NCBI GenBank assembly: GCA_029239415.1
Contig: JAQZAY010000120.1
Location: 1 to 9,937 of the forward strand
Direction: 5' to 3'
DNA: 9,937 nucleotides
Source of the DNA: Pseudomonas sp.
GTDB lineage: Bacteria; Pseudomonadota; Gammaproteobacteria; Pseudomonadales; Pseudomonadaceae
Below, piece by piece: positions 7,804 to 9,937 of this stretch. The notes below the pieces were generated by a model that had not been told where the DNA came from, searched no databases, and was given only the letters and a program-made list of their open reading frames with translations. The position numbers and the translations under genes were made by a program. The stretch's first letter is position 1. Each line of letters begins with the position of its first letter.

Positions 7804-8925
7804 TCAACCGCGGTAATAACGTTGTGCGACAAATGGCATCCGACTGACTTTCAAGGCAACTCGCTTGCCGCGTACCACTGCCCACAACGGTGTATCGATG
7901 GCCGCCTGGTCGCTGTTCACATAACCCATTGCCACAGGGCCCGCGAGTGTAGGCCCGAAGCCGCCACTGCAGACTCGTCCCACTGTTTCGCCCTGTTCAT
8001 CGACGATCTCGGCGCCTTCGCGTACCGGCGTGCGCTCCTGGGGCAGCAAGCCGACGCGCTTGCGCGCCACGCCCTGGCGCTGCTCGGCGAAGATCACCTC
8101 GGCACCGGGGAACCCGCCCGCGCGCGCGCCGTCGGCGCGACGTGCCTTCGACAGCGCCCAGAGCAGGCTGGCCTGTACCGGGGTGGTCTGGCTGTCCATG
8201 TCGTGGCCATACAGGCACAGGCCCGCTTCGAGGCGCAGCGAGTCACGCGCACCCAGGCCGATGGCGGCCACTTCGGGTTCGGCCAGCAGGCGCCGGGCCA
8301 AGGCCTCGGCGGCAGCGCTGGGTACCGAAATCTCGAAGCCATCTTCGCCGGTATAGCCCGACCGGCTGACGTAGCACTCGTGGCCGAGCAAGGTGACCTC
8401 CCTGAACTGCATGAAGGTCATGTCGGCGACGTCCGGCGCCAGGCGTTGCAGCACCGCGGCGGCCGCAGGGCCCTGCAAGGCCAGCAGCGCGCGGGCCTCG
8501 AACAGCGGCTCGATCCGGCACTGCTCGCCGATGTGCCGGCGCAGGTGCGCCAGGTCCTGCTCCTTGCAGGCAGCGTTGACCACCAGGAACAGTTGGTCGT
8601 TGCCCAGGTTGGCGACCATCAGGTCATCGAGGATGCCGCCAAGGTCGTTGGTGAACATCGCGTACCGCTGCATGCCCACCGGCAGGTCGATGATATCGAC
8701 CGGCACCAGCGACTCCAGGGCCCTGGCGGCCTGCGCGCCGGTCAGGCGGATCTGGCCCATGTGCGACACGTCGAACAGCCCGGCGCTCTGGCGGGTATGC
8801 AGGTGTTCCTTCATGACGCCCAGGGGATACTGGACCGGCATCTCGTACCCGGCGAACGGCACCATGCGCGCGCCCAGCTCCAGGTGCAGGCCGTGCAGCG
8901 GGGTCTTGTGCAGTGTTTCGGACAT
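7804..8925 (-). CDS. gcvT: Aminomethyltransferase, glycine cleavage T protein
   Basis: Transfers the methylene group from the aminomethyl-lipoyl arm of the H protein to tetrahydrofolate, releasing ammonia and forming 5,10-methylene-THF. The 373-residue product is full length for the family. Visible family blocks are PLHGLHLELGARMVPFAGYEMPVQY (from residue 9, written in part), FDVSHMGQI (51-59) and TNDLGGILDDL (92-102), which holds the conserved aspartate needed for catalysis. The C-terminal beta-barrel region carries GGFGPTLAGPVAMGYV. Two adjacent ATGs occur at 8928 and 8925. I chose 8925 because AAGGAG lies 6 nt from it but only 3 nt from the first. It follows gcvP by 84 bp with no sdaA gene in between, unlike the P. 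putida order I remember. It is very likely co-transcribed with gcvP. Confidence 0.96.
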   Translation of the reverse strand: MSETLHKTPLHGLHLELGARMVPFAGYEMPVQYPLGVMKEHLHTRQSAGLFDVSHMGQIRLTGAQAARALESLVPVDIIDLPVGMQRYAMFTNDLGGILDDLMVANLGNDQLFLVVNAACKEQDLAHLRRHIGEQCRIEPLFEARALLALQGPAAAAVLQRLAPDVADMTFMQFREVTLLGHECYVSRSGYTGEDGFEISVPSAAAEALARRLLAEPEVAAIGLGARDSLRLEAGLCLYGHDMDSQTTPVQASLLWALSKARRADGARAGGFPGAEVIFAEQRQGVARKRVGLLPQERTPVREGAEIVDEQGETVGRVCSGGFGPTLAGPVAMGYVNSDQAAIDTPLWAVVRGKRVALKVSRMPFVAQRYYRG

Positions 8926-8931
8926 CATTGG

Positions 8932-8937
8932 CTCCTT
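8932..8937 (-). promoter_or_regulatory. gcvT ribosome-binding site, deciding between two ATGs
   Basis: On the minus strand AAGGAG is 6 nt before the ATG at 8925 and only 3 nt before the tandem ATG at 8928, favouring MSETLHKTPL as the N-terminus. A small stem with a TTCG loop (8941-8954) sits 3 nt upstream of it. Confidence 0.7.
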
Positions 8938-8940
8938 GGG

Positions 8941-8954
8941 GTAGGCGAACCTAC
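8941..8954 (-). other. UUCG-loop mini-hairpin next to the gcvT ribosome-binding site
   Basis: On the minus strand GTAGG-TTCG-CCTAC forms a 5-bp stem with a UUCG tetraloop in RNA, ending 3 nt before the AAGGAG of gcvT. UUCG loops are unusually stable, though the closing pair here is G-C rather than the preferred C-G. It could mark a ribosome-accessibility or RNA-processing boundary, which is inferred. Confidence 0.4.
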
Positions 8955-8969
8955 GCAATCTCTCTGGCT

Positions 8970-8996
8970 GGCCAGGGCGCAACGAGGGCCCTGGCC
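8970..8996 (-). other. 9-bp hairpin between gcvP and gcvT
   Basis: GGCCAGGGC and GCCCTGGCC form a perfect 9-bp inverted repeat with a 9-nt loop, 13 bp after the gcvP stop. On the minus strand it is followed by AGCCAGAGAG, with no T-run. It is therefore more likely an mRNA stability or partial attenuation element than a full terminator. Confidence 0.5.
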
Positions 8997-9009
8997 CATG
9001 CTGGCAGGC

Positions 9010-9937
9010 TCAGGCGTCCTGGTAGCTGGCGATCGACGGGCAGGCGCAGACCAGGTTGCGGTCGCCGAACACGTTGTCGACCCGTCCTACCGGCGGCCAG
9101 TACTTGTTCTCCACCAGGCTCGGCAGCGGGTACACCGCCTGCTCGCGGCTGTAGCCATGCTGCCAGTCACCGGCCAGCTCCGCCGCGGTGTGCGGGGCGT
9201 TCTTCAGCGGGTTGTCGTCCCTGTCGAGGCTGCCGGCCTCGACCGCACGGATCTCTTCGCGGATGCAGATCATCGCTTCGCAGAAACGATCGAGTTCTTC
9301 CTTGGCCTCGCTTTCGGTCGGCTCGATCATCAGCGTGCCGGCCACCGGGAACGACATGGTCGGGGCATGGAAGCCGAAGTCGACCAGGCGCTTGGCCACG
9401 TCGTCGACGCTGATCCCGCTGCTGTCCTTGAGCGGGCGCAGGTCGAGGATGCATTCATGCGCCACCAGGCCGTTGCCGCCGGTGTACAGCACGCGATAGT
9501 GCTCCTCCAGGCGGCGGGCAATGTAGTTGGCGTTGAGGATGGCCATCTGCGAGGCTCGCTTGAGGCCGGCGCCACCCATCATGCGGATGTACATCCAGGT
9601 GATCGGCAGGATGCTGGCGCTGCCGAACGGTGCGGCGCAGACCGCGCCCTGGGTGTTTTCCAGCCGGGCGTGGCCGGGCAGGAACGGCGCCAGGTGCGCC
9701 TTGACGCCGATGGGCCCGACGCCCGGGCCGCCACCGCCGTGGGGGATGCAGAAGGTCTTGTGCAGGTTCAGGTGCGAGACGTCGCCGCCGAACTTGCCCG
9801 GGGCGCACAGGCCGACCATGGCGTTCATGTTGGCGCCGTCGATGTACACCTGGCCGCCGTTGTCGTGAACGATGGCGCAGATCTCGCGGATGCCTTCCTC
9901 GAACACGCCGTGGGTGGACGGATAGGTGATCATGATC
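9010..9937 (-). CDS. gcvP: Glycine dehydrogenase (decarboxylating), P protein, C-terminal part (runs off right edge)
   Basis: PLP-dependent P protein of the glycine cleavage system. It decarboxylates glycine and loads the remaining aminomethyl group onto lipoylated H protein. About 308 C-terminal residues of a protein that is usually about 950 are present, and the frame is open to the window edge. The PLP-binding lysine is seen in [19 protein letters not shown]; its codon is at 9757-9759. The glycine-rich loop follows directly. The upstream block [16 protein letters not shown] includes the aspartate expected to contact the PLP ring nitrogen. STHGVFEEG and the C-terminal block [25 protein letters not shown] are also typical. 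The gene precedes gcvT in the same direction. The N-terminal two thirds, and presumably gcvH, lie outside the window. Confidence 0.97.
   Translation of the reverse strand, partial: IMITYPSTHGVFEEGIREICAIVHDNGGQVYIDGANMNAMVGLCAPGKFGGDVSHLNLHKTFCIPHGGGGPGVGPIGVKAHLAPFLPGHARLENTQGAVCAAPFGSASILPITWMYIRMMGGAGLKRASQMAILNANYIARRLEEHYRVLYTGGNGLVAHECILDLRPLKDSSGISVDDVAKRLVDFGFHAPTMSFPVAGTLMIEPTESEAKEELDRFCEAMICIREEIRAVEAGSLDRDDNPLKNAPHTAAELAGDWQHGYSREQAVYPLPSLVENKYWPPVGRVDNVFGDRNLVCACPSIASYQDA

Noticed and set aside
7638..7832. Minus-strand 64-codon frame overlapping the end of gcvT
   Set aside because: It starts inside gcvT in another frame, has no ribosome-binding site, and reads through the probable gcvT terminator.
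7611..7847. Plus-strand 78-codon frame in the gcvT/cold-shock intergenic region
   Set aside because: It has no Shine-Dalgarno sequence, runs into the 3' end of gcvT, spans the hairpins, and its product resembles no family I know. A real small gene is not excluded, but nothing supports it.

Overview
This is an ordinary-looking core-genome segment of a high-GC gammaproteobacterium. Gene content, gene order and protein sequences point to Pseudomonas, most likely the P. putida group. That assignment rests on my memory of the pepA-holC-valS / lptFG / RDD / cold-shock / gcv neighbourhood, not on a search. I see no mobile element, phage gene, CRISPR array, tRNA, rRNA or foreign-looking segment.

Layout. 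On the minus strand from about 4170 down to 1 lies a probable operon: pepA (leucyl aminopeptidase), holC (DNA polymerase III chi), a small uncharacterised acidic protein, and valS (valyl-tRNA synthetase), which runs off the left edge after 592 residues. Divergent from it, on the plus strand, are the overlapping genes lptF and lptG (4443-6612), which encode the two membrane subunits of the LPS exporter. The shared 273-bp control region holds a good sigma70-type promoter for lptF, a hairpin, a possible 23-codon leader ORF and a near-perfect 14-bp inverted repeat. A terminator after lptG touches the stop codon of a convergent RDD-family membrane protein gene (6654-7148). Upstream of that gene is a minus-strand CspA/CapB-type cold-shock gene with a strong terminator and a long leader containing a tandem 14-bp repeat and a hairpin. 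The right end holds gcvT and the C-terminal third of gcvP (glycine cleavage T and P proteins), also on the minus strand.

How the genes relate. The left half is housekeeping: translation, replication clamp loading, peptide turnover and LPS transport. The right half is glycine catabolism feeding one-carbon units to tetrahydrofolate. In the P. putida and P. aeruginosa arrangements I remember, sdaA (serine dehydratase) lies between gcvP and gcvT. Here the two are separated by only 84 bp, which contain two hairpins.

I do not find an undescribed biological system. The points worth a second look are regulatory: the pepA-lptF divergent region, the cold-shock leader and the gcvP-gcvT spacer.
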